Source: Hyphomicrobiales bacterium (GTDB lineage Bacteria > Pseudomonadota > Alphaproteobacteria > Rhizobiales > Rhizobiaceae). Taken from it: a stretch of 64,000 nucleotides of DNA. Shown in pieces: positions 56,311 to 64,000 of the stretch; position 1 is the first letter of the stretch; every line of letters starts with the position of its first letter. A program made the translations under genes and the position numbers. The stretch lies in NCBI GenBank assembly GCA_900467685.1, contig UBQX01000019.1, positions 1 through 64,000 on the forward strand, in the 5' to 3' direction. The notes under the pieces are model-generated. The model saw only the letters and a program-made list of their open reading frames with translations. It was not told where the DNA came from and made no database searches.

Positions 56311-57429
56311 ATGGCCGAAGCAGAAGACAAGCTGAAAACGTTCATCAAGGCCGAGGCGATCCGTCTCGGCTTTTCTGCTGCGTGTATCGCGCCCGCCTAT
56401 GCATCGGAGCAATTGGCAGAACATCTCGCCGGCTTTGTCGGCGCCGGCTATCATGGCAGCATGGACTGGATGGTCGAGACGGCCGAACGCCGCGCCGATC
56501 CGAAAGCGCTGTGGCCTGACGTGAAGAGCGTCATCGTTCTGGCGATGAACTACGGGCCGGACAGCGATCCGCTGACTACGACCCGCATGCCGGATCGCGG
56601 CAACATCTCCGTCTATGCCCGCAATCGCGACTATCACGACATTATAAAGGGCAAGCTCAAGGAACTCGCCGGCAAGATCGCGAGCCGCTCGGGCGCTGAC
56701 GTGAAAGTCTTCGTCGACACCGCGCCGGTGATGGAAAAACCGCTGGCGATGCAAGCCGGGCTGGGCTGGCAGGGCAAGCACACCAATCTCGTCAGCCGCC
56801 ATCTTGGCTCCTGGTTCTTTCTCGGTTCCATCTTCACGACAGCGGAGATCGCGCCCGACGAACCCGAGCGCGATCATTGCGGCTCCTGCCGCGCCTGCCT
56901 CGATGCCTGCCCGACCCAAGCCTTTCCCGCTCCCGGCCGGATCGACGCGCGGCGCTGCATTTCCTATCTCACCATCGAGCACAAGGGCATGATCGATGCT
57001 GAATTCCGCACGGCGATGGGGAACCGCATCTATGGATGCGACGACTGTCTCGCCGCCTGTCCATGGAACAAGTTTGCGCGAGCCGCGAGCGAGATGAAAC
57101 TGCAGGCGCGGGCGGACCTTGAAGCGCCGAGGCTCGACTTTCTGCTCACGTTGGACGACTCGGCCTTCCGCGGCCTCTTCACCGGCTCTCCGATCAAGCG
57201 CATCGGGCGAAATCGCTTCATCCGCAATTGCCTGATCGCCGCCGGCAACTCCGGTGATGCGCGCCTCACGACGCTCTGTCGCGACCTTATGGCGGACGAA
57301 GACCCGGTGGTGCGCGCGACCGCGCTTTGGGCGATCGCTCGCCTTGAAGGCGGGGAGGTGGGCCGCAATGCTCTTCCCAAGGACGAAAGCGACCCTATAG
57401 TGCTCGGCGAGTTAGAATCGCTGGGATAA
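56311..57429 (+). CDS. queG: Epoxyqueuosine reductase QueG
   Basis: 372 residues. A cobalamin-binding domain comes first (ESMDWM-type GSMDWMVETAERRADP, VDTAPVMEKPLAMQAGLGWQGKHTN). Two [4Fe-4S] ferredoxin clusters follow (CGSCRACLDACP from about residue 190; CDDCLAACP from about 243), then a C-terminal HEAT-like part (VVRATALWAIARLE). It reduces epoxyqueuosine to queuosine in tRNA. It precedes the YeeZ-like gene by 4 bases, so the two are co-transcribed. Confidence 0.95.
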   Translation: MAEAEDKLKTFIKAEAIRLGFSAACIAPAYASEQLAEHLAGFVGAGYHGSMDWMVETAERRADPKALWPDVKSVIVLAMNYGPDSDPLTTTRMPDRGNISVYARNRDYHDIIKGKLKELAGKIASRSGADVKVFVDTAPVMEKPLAMQAGLGWQGKHTNLVSRHLGSWFFLGSIFTTAEIAPDEPERDHCGSCRACLDACPTQAFPAPGRIDARRCISYLTIEHKGMIDAEFRTAMGNRIYGCDDCLAACPWNKFARAASEMKLQARADLEAPRLDFLLTLDDSAFRGLFTGSPIKRIGRNRFIRNCLIAAGNSGDARLTTLCRDLMADEDPVVRATALWAIARLEGGEVGRNALPKDESDPIVLGELESLG

Positions 57430-57433
57430 CAAG

Positions 57434-58306
57434 ATGACATTGACGATTTTCGGCTGCGGCTATTCGGGCAAGGCGATTGCCGAGGCCTGTGGCGGACCCT
57501 TCGGCGCCCCTGCCGGAACGACGCGCTCGCCCGAGAAGGCGCTGCGTCTGAAATCGATCGGCATTCACTCATATATATACGGTGGTGGCGAACCGGATGT
57601 GGCACTGGCCGACCGGCTCGCTGAGACCACGCATCTCGTCCAATCCATCGCGCCGGGCGCGGAAGGCGATCCGCTCTTGCAATTGGGGGCGGAGCGGCTC
57701 TGCGCCCTGATGCCGAAGCTCGAATGGGTCGGCTATCTCTCGACCGTCGGCGTCTATGGCGACCATGATGGGGCCTGGGTCGATGAGGAGACGCCCTGCA
57801 AGCCGGTGTCGCGTCGCTCGGTCGAACGTGTCGAGGCGGAGGAGGGGTGGCAGGCCTTTTCGCAAACCACGGGTCGTCCGGTCGCCATCCTGCGCCTCTC
57901 CGGTATCTATGGCCCTGGCCGCAATGGCTTCGTCAACCTCGCCGAAGGTACTGCCAAGCGGATCGTCAAGAAGGACCAGGTCTTCAATCGTATCCGGGTC
58001 GAGGATATCGCCGCGGCCACCCGCTTTCTGGCGGAGCGGAAACTCGGCGGCATCTATAATGTGACGGACAACGAGCCCGCCCCGCCGCAGGACGTTGTCG
58101 CCTATGCCGCAGAACTCATGGGTGTGGCGCCGCCGCCGGAAACCGACTTCGAAACGGCTGAGCTGAGCCCCATGGCACGCTCCTTCTATGGCGAGAACAA
58201 GCGTGTCTCGAACGCCAGAATCCGGTCGCTCGGCTTCGATTTTGCCTATCCGGACTACCGAACCTCGCTCGAAAACCTCTGGAAATGTGGCAGTTGGCGG
58301 CCTTAA
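57434..58306 (+). CDS. NAD(P)-dependent epimerase/SDR family protein (YeeZ-like)
   Basis: 290-residue extended/atypical SDR. The Rossmann motif is IFGCGYSGKAIAEA (GxGxxG variant). STVGVYGDHDGAWVDEETPCKP, LRLSGIYGPGRNGFVNL, VEDIAAATRFL and GIYNVTDNEPAPPQDVVAYAAELMG follow. The classical Tyr-x-x-x-Lys is not evident at the usual place (the SSY/YGD context is present but a Ser-Arg-Arg stretch replaces K), so catalysis is doubtful. This SDR subgroup commonly accompanies queG in rhizobia. It starts 4 bases after queG. Confidence 0.85.
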   Translation: MTLTIFGCGYSGKAIAEACGGPFGAPAGTTRSPEKALRLKSIGIHSYIYGGGEPDVALADRLAETTHLVQSIAPGAEGDPLLQLGAERLCALMPKLEWVGYLSTVGVYGDHDGAWVDEETPCKPVSRRSVERVEAEEGWQAFSQTTGRPVAILRLSGIYGPGRNGFVNLAEGTAKRIVKKDQVFNRIRVEDIAAATRFLAERKLGGIYNVTDNEPAPPQDVVAYAAELMGVAPPPETDFETAELSPMARSFYGENKRVSNARIRSLGFDFAYPDYRTSLENLWKCGSWRP

Positions 58307-58643
58307 TCTAGTTTGTGAACCACTTTCACGCGAAATTATAAGTTCTTTAACCCTGAATTTATTCCCATTGTGCATTTTGAGCAAGGAATTGCGGGTTTCT
58401 TCGTGAATGTGGGTGGAATTGGAATTTTCGTCTCTTTCTTCACGAAGGACGCATAGTAAACATTGAATCTTCTGCGAAAAATCTCGCAAGGCATTTGTGC
58501 GCCATCTTTTGTTCCCGCAATTCGATTGCGCAAAATATTTCAGTCTGTAACTTTCCGTGAACGGTTGTGGCACTTTTCGGCCATTTTTGACCCGTTGAAG
58601 CTCCTCCCAGAGAAAAGTTTTCCTCATCTGGAGAGTTACAGAA
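58307..58643 (+). other. Long AT-rich leader region before rlpA
   Basis: 337 bases with clearly lower GC than the rest. It contains a weak CtrA-like site TTAA-N7-TTTA (58347-58361) and a 9-bp inverted repeat CTTCGTGAA/TTCACGAAG (58399-58407 and 58439-58447) with a 31-base loop. It could be an elongated 5' leader or hold a small RNA; nothing is recognisable as a known RNA family. Confidence 0.45.
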
Positions 58644-59003
58644 ATGGTATTCCGATTTCGCACTTTGGCCACGGGCCTTCTCATGGGTCTTGGCCTGGTG
58701 TCTGCAACCGGAGAGGCATATGCCCGCGGCTGCGGTGGCGCTTCCTGGTATGCGCTACATTCCAAGACGGCTTCCGGCGAACGCATGAACCCCTCCCGAC
58801 TGACGGCAGCGCATCGCTCTCTCGCCTTCGGAACCAAACTCAAGGTCACCAACATGCGCAACGGCTCGAGTGTCGTCGTTCGCGTCAACGATCGCGGCCC
58901 CTTCATCCGCGGCCGGGTTCTGGATCTCTCGAAGGGCGCGGCCAGCTCGCTCAACATGGTCAGCAGCGGCACGGCCAAGGTCTGCTACGAAGTCATCGGC
59001 TGA
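58644..59003 (+). CDS. rlpA: RlpA-like septal/cell-wall protein (double-psi beta-barrel)
   Basis: 119 residues: a signal peptide (about 1-27, ending GEAYA) and one double-psi beta-barrel. It has ASWYALHSKTASGERMN, LTAAHRSLAFGTKLKVTNMRNG, VVRVNDRGPFIRGRVLDLSKGAA, with the conserved His and Asp (ND-RGPF) of the lytic-transglycosylase-like RlpA family. There is no lipobox and no SPOR domain, so it is a minimal, periplasmic or secreted form. It lies behind a long AT-rich leader. Confidence 0.85.
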   Translation: MVFRFRTLATGLLMGLGLVSATGEAYARGCGGASWYALHSKTASGERMNPSRLTAAHRSLAFGTKLKVTNMRNGSSVVVRVNDRGPFIRGRVLDLSKGAASSLNMVSSGTAKVCYEVIG

Positions 59004-59096
59004 GCCTTGCCGATCGGCCGAGCTTGCTCTTGCGCCATTTCACCGCTAACGAAGCGCTGACATGGCCCCGAAGGGCAAAGACGGAGACAGGCAATC

Positions 59097-60386
59097 ATGC
59101 GACTTGGCGGGCGGCTCGCAGGAGCGATCGAGGTTCTTGAGGATATCGAGACGAGACGACGCCCCGTTGCCGACGCCTTGAAGGACTGGGGCCTGTCCCA
59201 CCGCTTCGCCGGTTCCGGCGACCGCGCCGCGATCGGCAACATCGTCTATGATGCGCTGCGGATGAAATTGTCCCATGCCTGGCTTCTCGACGATGACAGC
59301 GCGCTGACGCTCGGTTACGCGGTGATGTTCCGCCAGTGGGGCTTCAGCCCGGAGACGCTTTCTGCCGAACTTGAGGGCGACCGCTTTGCGCCGGCCCCGC
59401 TCCCCGAAGAGCAGATCAAGGCACTCGGCGATCGGCAGATTGCAGACGCACCACTCCACGTCCAGGGCGATATCCCCGAATGGGTCGTTTCCTCCTTCGA
59501 ACGCAATTTCGGTGACAACTGGTTGGCCGAAGCCAGGGCGCTCACCGCGCGGCCCTCGCTCGATCTGCGCGCCAATGCGCTCAAGGCGGATCGCGACAAG
59601 GTGGTGAAGGCGCTGGAGCGGGCGGGCGCCGAAGCCTGTAGCCTTGCGCCGCAGGGCGTGCGCGTTGCCGCCGGCAAGCTCTCCGACCGGCTCCCCAATG
59701 TGACGGCCGAACTTTCCTTCGCCAAGGGCTGGTTCGAGGTGCAGGACGAGGGCTCGCAGCTTGTCGCCGGCCTTGTCATGGCCGAAGGAGGCGAACAGGT
59801 CCTGGACTATTGCGCGGGCGGCGGTGGCAAGACCCTGGCGCTTTCGGCCATCATGCACAACAAGGGCCAGATCCACGCCTATGATGCCGACCGCAAGCGG
59901 CTTTCCCCGATCATCGAGCGCCTGAAGCGCGCCGGAACGCGCAACGTCCAGGTTCATGACGGTCTGGGCGCGTTGAAGCCACTCGTTGGAAAACTCGACC
60001 GCGTGCTGATCGACGCGCCCTGCACCGGGACGGGCACCTGGCGCCGGCGTCCGGACACCAAGTGGCGGCTGACGGAAAAGAACCTTGGCGAGCGCGTTGC
60101 CCAGCAACGCGAGGTGCTCGAGGCCGCATCCGCCTATGTGCGCCCCGGCGGACATCTGGCTTACGTCACCTGTTCGCTTCTGCCGCAGGAAAACCAGGAA
60201 CAGGTGAGAGCCTTCCTCGCCGATCATCCGGGGTTTGAACTGCGTTCGTCGCAGGACGATTTCGCAAAGCTCACGGGGCAGACTGCCGTCGCGCCGCTGA
60301 ACGCAGGCGGAGCCGGCATCACGCTTTCGCCCGCCACGAGCGACACGGACGGGTTCTATTTCTGCATGCTCCAGCGCCGGTCCTGA
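59097..60386 (+). CDS. rsmB: RsmB/NOP family 16S rRNA m5C methyltransferase
   Basis: 429 residues. An N-terminal NusB-like domain (about 1-130) precedes a Rossmann SAM domain (about 215-429) with LDYCAGGGGKTLAL (motif I), D-A-P-C-T-G-T-G-T-W at C309 (motif IV) and V-T-C-S-L-L at C359 (catalytic Cys, motif VI). Both cysteines of the RNA m5C mechanism are present. By family the target is C967 of 16S rRNA, though rhizobia have several paralogues. GGAGACAGGCAATC precedes the ATG. Confidence 0.9.
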   Translation: MRLGGRLAGAIEVLEDIETRRRPVADALKDWGLSHRFAGSGDRAAIGNIVYDALRMKLSHAWLLDDDSALTLGYAVMFRQWGFSPETLSAELEGDRFAPAPLPEEQIKALGDRQIADAPLHVQGDIPEWVVSSFERNFGDNWLAEARALTARPSLDLRANALKADRDKVVKALERAGAEACSLAPQGVRVAAGKLSDRLPNVTAELSFAKGWFEVQDEGSQLVAGLVMAEGGEQVLDYCAGGGGKTLALSAIMHNKGQIHAYDADRKRLSPIIERLKRAGTRNVQVHDGLGALKPLVGKLDRVLIDAPCTGTGTWRRRPDTKWRLTEKNLGERVAQQREVLEAASAYVRPGGHLAYVTCSLLPQENQEQVRAFLADHPGFELRSSQDDFAKLTGQTAVAPLNAGGAGITLSPATSDTDGFYFCMLQRRS

Positions 60387-60426
60387 TCGCGGACGAAGAG
60401 TCTGGAATCGTTCAAAACAAGAGTAT

Positions 60427-60455
60427 TTGACACAAGTTTATTTGTGAGTCATGAA
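60427..60455 (+). promoter_or_regulatory. Putative promoter of the imelysin operon
   Basis: A perfect TTGACA (60427-60432) is followed after 17 bases by CATGAA, a weak -10. The spacer contains CACAA...TTTGTG, an inverted repeat overlapping the promoter that might be an operator. No clear Irr or RirA box is seen. Confidence 0.4.
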
Positions 60456-60502
60456 AGCGCCGTACGAACGAGGCCGTCCGGCCCTCGCAAGGAGCTTTCA
60501 CG

Positions 60503-61777
60503 ATGAGACAATTCTTGGCTGGCGCGGTCATGGTCGCCGCTGCCGCGACGCAACCCCTTGCCGCTCAGGCAGCCGGCGCAGATCCTGCAGCCGTTGTCGC
60601 ACATTACCGCGACATCGCTCATGCCGATTACGAGGACGCGCTGAACGGTGCCAAGGCGCTCGACAAGGCGATCAATGCCTTTCTCGCAGCTCCGTCCGAA
60701 GCCGGCCTCAAGGCTGCGCGCGCCGCCTGGATTGCCGCCCGTCCGGCCTATATGCAGACCGAGCACTATCGCTTCGGCAATCCGGTGGTCGATGAATGGG
60801 AAGGCAAGGTCAATGCCTGGCCGCTCGACGAAGGCCTGATCGACTATGTCGATACCGCCTCCTACGGCACCGAACGCGACGAGAACCCGCTCTACACGGC
60901 CAACGTCATTGCCAACAAGACGATCACCATCAACGGCAAGCCGGTCGATGCCTCGCATCTCACGCCGGACTTCCTGGCAAACACGCTCCATTCGGCCGAC
61001 GGCATCGATGCCAACGTGGCGACCGGATATCACGCTATCGAATTCCTGCTCTGGGGCCAGGACCTGAACGGCACCGGTCCGGGCGCCGGAAATCGTCCCT
61101 TCACCGACTACGACCTGAAGAATTGCACGCACGGCAATTGCGATCGCCGCGCGGAATATCTGCGTTCGGCCTCGTCGCTTCTGGTCTCCGACCTTGCCGA
61201 CATGGTCAAGAACTTCGAGCCGGATGGTGATGCCGCCAAGGTGCTGACGGAGAATCCGAAGGCGGGTCTCACCGCGCTGCTGACCGGCATGGGCTCGCTC
61301 TCCTATGGCGAGCTTGCCGGCGAGCGCATGAAGCTCGGCCTGCTGCTGCACGATCCGGAAGAGGAGCAGGACTGCTTCTCCGACAACACCTTCAACTCGC
61401 ACTATTACGATATGGTCGGCATCATGACCGGCTATACCGGCGAATATACCCGCCTCGACGGGAAGAAGATGACCGGTCCGTCTATCCGCGACCTGCTCCA
61501 GGCCAAGGATCCGGCCGTTGCCAAGGAACTGCAGGGCAAGCTCGACGTCACCATGGCCGCCATGGAAGCGCTGAAGAAGCGCGGCGAGACGGTCGAGGCC
61601 TATGACCAGATGATTGCCGAAGGCAACAAGGAAGGCAACGCCACCGTTCAGAAGGCCATCGACGGCCTCATCGACCAGACGAAGTCGATCCAGCGCACTG
61701 TCACCGCGCTTGGCCTCGACGAAATCAAGGTCGGCACGTCGAAGAGCCTCGACGACCCGAACGCGGTCTTCAAGTGA
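60503..61777 (+). CDS. Imelysin family protein (M75 peptidase-like, periplasmic iron uptake)
   Basis: 424 residues with signal peptide (about 1-24, ending QAAG). The imelysin core carries the family motif G-x-H-x-x-E as GYHAIE at 175-180, within ATGYHAIEFLLWGQD, the site linked to iron binding in ICMP/EfeO-type proteins. AAGGAGCTTTCACG precedes the ATG. It is the first gene of a three-gene operon with a di-haem oxidoreductase and a second imelysin. Proteins of this family take part in iron uptake and are often iron-regulated; protease activity is doubtful. Confidence 0.9.
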   Translation: MRQFLAGAVMVAAAATQPLAAQAAGADPAAVVAHYRDIAHADYEDALNGAKALDKAINAFLAAPSEAGLKAARAAWIAARPAYMQTEHYRFGNPVVDEWEGKVNAWPLDEGLIDYVDTASYGTERDENPLYTANVIANKTITINGKPVDASHLTPDFLANTLHSADGIDANVATGYHAIEFLLWGQDLNGTGPGAGNRPFTDYDLKNCTHGNCDRRAEYLRSASSLLVSDLADMVKNFEPDGDAAKVLTENPKAGLTALLTGMGSLSYGELAGERMKLGLLLHDPEEEQDCFSDNTFNSHYYDMVGIMTGYTGEYTRLDGKKMTGPSIRDLLQAKDPAVAKELQGKLDVTMAAMEALKKRGETVEAYDQMIAEGNKEGNATVQKAIDGLIDQTKSIQRTVTALGLDEIKVGTSKSLDDPNAVFK

Positions 61778-61818
61778 GATCGGGAGAGCCGGTCTCTCGC
61801 AGGCCGGCTGTATACGCG

Positions 61819-63384
61819 ATGTCCAAAACCGCTTCGCCCAAGGCCTTCCGGCCCCCCCGCCTCAGTCTTTGGGCGCAAGTCACGGCCCTCTGCCTCACAG
61901 CAGGGGCCGTCGGCGTTTTTGCAAGCGGCATCGCGCCGTCCCTGGCCGCCGAGAGCGGATATTCCGCAGCCGATGCCGCGCGCGTGCGCGCCGTCACGGC
62001 TCCGACGACCGATTTCAGCCGGCCGGAACCGCATGAAAATCTCTCGGGCGGCGCCGGCACCTTTCCCGGCAAGGCCGACGCCAAGGCGATGAGCCATCCC
62101 GATCCGACACTGGACGACGCGGGCGTCGAACGCTTCCGGCTCGGTTTTGCCCTGTTCAAGAAGATGTGGGCGCAGGCCCCATCCTCCACGCAGGCCTCAG
62201 ACGGGCTCGGCCCGCTCTTCAACGCGCGCTCCTGCCAGAGCTGCCATCTTCGCGACGGGCGAGGTCGCCCGCCGGAAGGTGGGGCGGAGAGTCAGTCCTT
62301 TATGTTTCGCCTGGCGAAGACCCCGGCCAACGATGCCGAGCGTGCCGCACTTGCCGCACATGAGCATCTGAACTTTCCCGATCCGGTCTATGGCCAGCAA
62401 TTGCAGGACCAGGGCGTCACCGGCCTGAAAGGCGAGGGCCGCGCGGTCATCTCCTACAAGGACAGGATCGTCACGCTCGCCGGGGGCGAGACGGTGACAT
62501 TGCGCGCGCCGAGCTACGCGGTTGCCGATCATGCCTATGGCCCGCTCGACCCGCAAACCACGCTTTCGCCGCGCATCGCCCAGAGCCTTGCCGGCATGGG
62601 GCTCTTGGAAGCCATTCCGGAGGCAGAAATTCTGGCAGGCGCAGAGCGCCAGGCAAAGGCCGGCGGCGGTATCCACGGCCGGCCCAATCTCGTCCGCGAC
62701 CCCAAGAGCGGCGAGATCGTGATAGGCCGCTTCGGCTGGAAGGCGCAGAACCCGACGGTGCGCGCGCAGGCCGCTGCCGCCCTTTCGAGCGATATCGGCA
62801 TTTCCTCTCCCGACGCGCCCGACCCCTATGGCGATTGCACGGAGGCCGAAACCGCCTGCCGCAAGATGCCCACCGGCGTGCAGAAGCGCCTCGGCGACAC
62901 GGAAGCGCCTGATCCGATCCTCGACCTTTTGACAGCCTACACCGCCAACCTCGCCGTGCCGGCGCGGCGCGATGTCGACCAGCCGGATGTGCTGGCCGGC
63001 AAGGCGCTGTTCTATCAGGCCGGCTGCGCCAGCTGCCACACACCGAAATTCGTCACGGCCCGCACCGCGGCCGAAACACAGCATGCATTCCAGTTGATCT
63101 GGCCCTATAGCGATCTTCTCCTGCATGACATGGGCGAGGAACTGGCCGATGGACAACAGGTGGGCGAAGCGACAGGTCGGGATTGGCGCACCGTCCCGCT
63201 CTGGGGTATAGGTCTCGCGCAAACCGTCAACGGCTATCAGGCGTATCTGCATGATGGCCGGGCGCGCACGCTGGAAGAAGCCATTCTCTGGCATGGCGGC
63301 GAGGGTGCGCGCGCCCGCAATGCTTATGCCGGCATGGAGAAATCCGACCGGCAGAAACTGCTGCAATTTCTGGGATCACTGTAA
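61819..63384 (+). CDS. Di-haem oxidoreductase (DUF1111, putative peroxidase/thiol oxidoreductase)
   Basis: 521 residues with an N-terminal signal/anchor (about 15-44). Two CxxCH c-type haem sites are present: CQSCH at 139-143 (FNARSCQSCHLRDGRG) and CASCH at 403-407 (GCASCHTPKF). PLWGIGLAQTV and HDGRARTLEEAILWHGGE near the C-terminus are typical of the DHOR family. It is expected in the periplasm. An upstream GTG at 61774 overlapping the imelysin stop would add 15 residues; ATG 61819 is preferred. Its stop overlaps the next start (TAATG). It may oxidise or reduce iron for the neighbouring imelysins. Confidence 0.9.
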   Translation: MSKTASPKAFRPPRLSLWAQVTALCLTAGAVGVFASGIAPSLAAESGYSAADAARVRAVTAPTTDFSRPEPHENLSGGAGTFPGKADAKAMSHPDPTLDDAGVERFRLGFALFKKMWAQAPSSTQASDGLGPLFNARSCQSCHLRDGRGRPPEGGAESQSFMFRLAKTPANDAERAALAAHEHLNFPDPVYGQQLQDQGVTGLKGEGRAVISYKDRIVTLAGGETVTLRAPSYAVADHAYGPLDPQTTLSPRIAQSLAGMGLLEAIPEAEILAGAERQAKAGGGIHGRPNLVRDPKSGEIVIGRFGWKAQNPTVRAQAAAALSSDIGISSPDAPDPYGDCTEAETACRKMPTGVQKRLGDTEAPDPILDLLTAYTANLAVPARRDVDQPDVLAGKALFYQAGCASCHTPKFVTARTAAETQHAFQLIWPYSDLLLHDMGEELADGQQVGEATGRDWRTVPLWGIGLAQTVNGYQAYLHDGRARTLEEAILWHGGEGARARNAYAGMEKSDRQKLLQFLGSL

Positions 63385-64000
63385 TGAAAACTATCGCCGT
63401 TCTCTTCACTGCCGCTGTCGTGACGGCGTTTGCACCGGGCGCGAAGGCGGCCTTTGTCAGCGATGCGGAGATCCAGCCGGTCATGCAGCGGGCGGTCGAT
63501 GAGGTCATCATTCCCGGCTACAGCAGCTTCCGCAATGCCGCCGAGGCCTCTGGTGCGGCGATGAACAGGCTTTGCATAGCCAACGATGCAGCCTCCTATG
63601 AGGGTGCAAGGAAGGCCTTTGCCGACCTCGTTTCCGCCTGGTCGCGCATCGAGGTCCTGCGAGACGGACCGGTGCTCGACAACAACATGTTCGAGCGCAT
63701 CCTTTTCTTCCCCGATCGCAAGGGCCTGGCGCTGAAGCAGGTGCAGGCACTTCTGGCCTCCAAGGACGAGAACGAGATTGCCGGCGCCTCGATGAAGGCC
63801 AAGAGTGTCGCCGTCCAGGGCCTGACGGGGCTGGAATATGTTCTGGCCGGTACTGGCAGCGAAGAGCTGTCCGCCGGCAAGGACAATTTCCGCTGCCACG
63901 CCGGACGCGCGATTGCGTCCAACATTGCGCTTCTGGCAGGCGAGCTTTCCGACGCCTGGAACGCGCCGGACGGCATTGCCGACAAGTGGCGCAAACCGGG
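63384..64000 (+). CDS. Second imelysin family protein (runs off right edge)
   Basis: The first 205 residues are visible: signal peptide MKTIAVLFTAAVVTAFAPGAKA, then a helical imelysin domain (VIIPGYSSFRNAAEA, ASYEGARKAFADLVSAWSRIEVLRDGP). The motif region is GLTGLE at 146-151, where the His of G-x-H-x-x-E is replaced by Thr, so metal binding may differ from the first imelysin. It overlaps the di-haem gene by one base and is clearly part of the same operon. The right half is outside the window. Confidence 0.88.
   Translation, partial: MKTIAVLFTAAVVTAFAPGAKAAFVSDAEIQPVMQRAVDEVIIPGYSSFRNAAEASGAAMNRLCIANDAASYEGARKAFADLVSAWSRIEVLRDGPVLDNNMFERILFFPDRKGLALKQVQALLASKDENEIAGASMKAKSVAVQGLTGLEYVLAGTGSEELSAGKDNFRCHAGRAIASNIALLAGELSDAWNAPDGIADKWRKP

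Noticed and set aside
58463-59140. A 225-codon plus-strand frame overlapping rlpA and its leader
   Set aside because: RlpA in another frame has a signal peptide and full domain; this frame has neither.
60387-60502. RirA (IRO) or Irr box before the imelysin operon
   Set aside because: No TGA-N9-TCA or TTTAGAA-type palindrome is present; only a CACAA/TTTGTG repeat over the promoter.

Overview
This is a GC-rich, densely coded chromosomal segment from an alphaproteobacterium of the Rhizobiaceae (Agrobacterium/Rhizobium/Ensifer group). The signs are a rhizobial-type pmtA, a two-domain malic enzyme next to mutS, an frc fructose transport operon, and sites resembling an Irr box, an EcfG promoter, a Pho box and a CtrA box. 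Almost everything is core chromosome. I see no prophage, transposon, CRISPR array, tRNA, rRNA or defence island.

Layout. 1-2052 (minus): histidine phosphatase (cut by the left edge), pmtA and dnaN. 2261-11264 (plus): rsmI-yraN, then a ugpBAEC glycerol-3-phosphate ABC operon behind a four-repeat Pho box, a cupin protein, gshB and comM. 11275-22947 (minus): a long housekeeping run of mutS, glnD, murJ, trpS, a universal stress protein, nfuA (with an Irr-type iron box), tsaB, rimI and plsC. 23051-28206 (plus, with xseA on minus): malic enzyme, a DUF3309 micro-gene behind an EcfG-type promoter, a lone phage/GTA-like spike-base protein and a small membrane protein. 28216-30792 (minus): a Crp-type regulator and a CHASE2 adenylate cyclase, tightly coupled. 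31413-33908: a large chemoreceptor.

33988-38992: fructose locus, with frcBCA on plus and a divergent ROK regulator plus RbsD/FucU protein on minus. 39061-39212: a palindromic intergenic repeat. 39233-46309: pirin, a class-II glutamine amidotransferase (CtrA-like box), coaBC, GNAT, LysE, SDR, an orphan ParD-type antitoxin and argG. 46536-59003: a second chemoreceptor (sCache), an enoyl-reductase-like MDR enzyme, a GFA protein, prfC, dut, LysE, cysK, an ACT-like protein, uppP, GST, queG, a YeeZ-like SDR and RlpA. 59097-64000: rsmB, then an imelysin / di-haem oxidoreductase / imelysin periplasmic operon cut by the right edge.

How the genes work together. The ugp and frc operons import phosphorus/carbon compounds and sugar. 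The Crp-cyclase pair looks like a self-contained cAMP circuit. nfuA, and by family the imelysin locus, belong to iron handling. The two chemoreceptors supply motility input. The rest is information processing (dnaN, mutS, xseA, comM, trpS, prfC, rsmI, rsmB, tsaB, queG), nitrogen sensing (glnD) and envelope building (murJ, uppP, plsC, pmtA, rlpA). The most interesting points are regulatory sites and small or odd genes, not one large new system.
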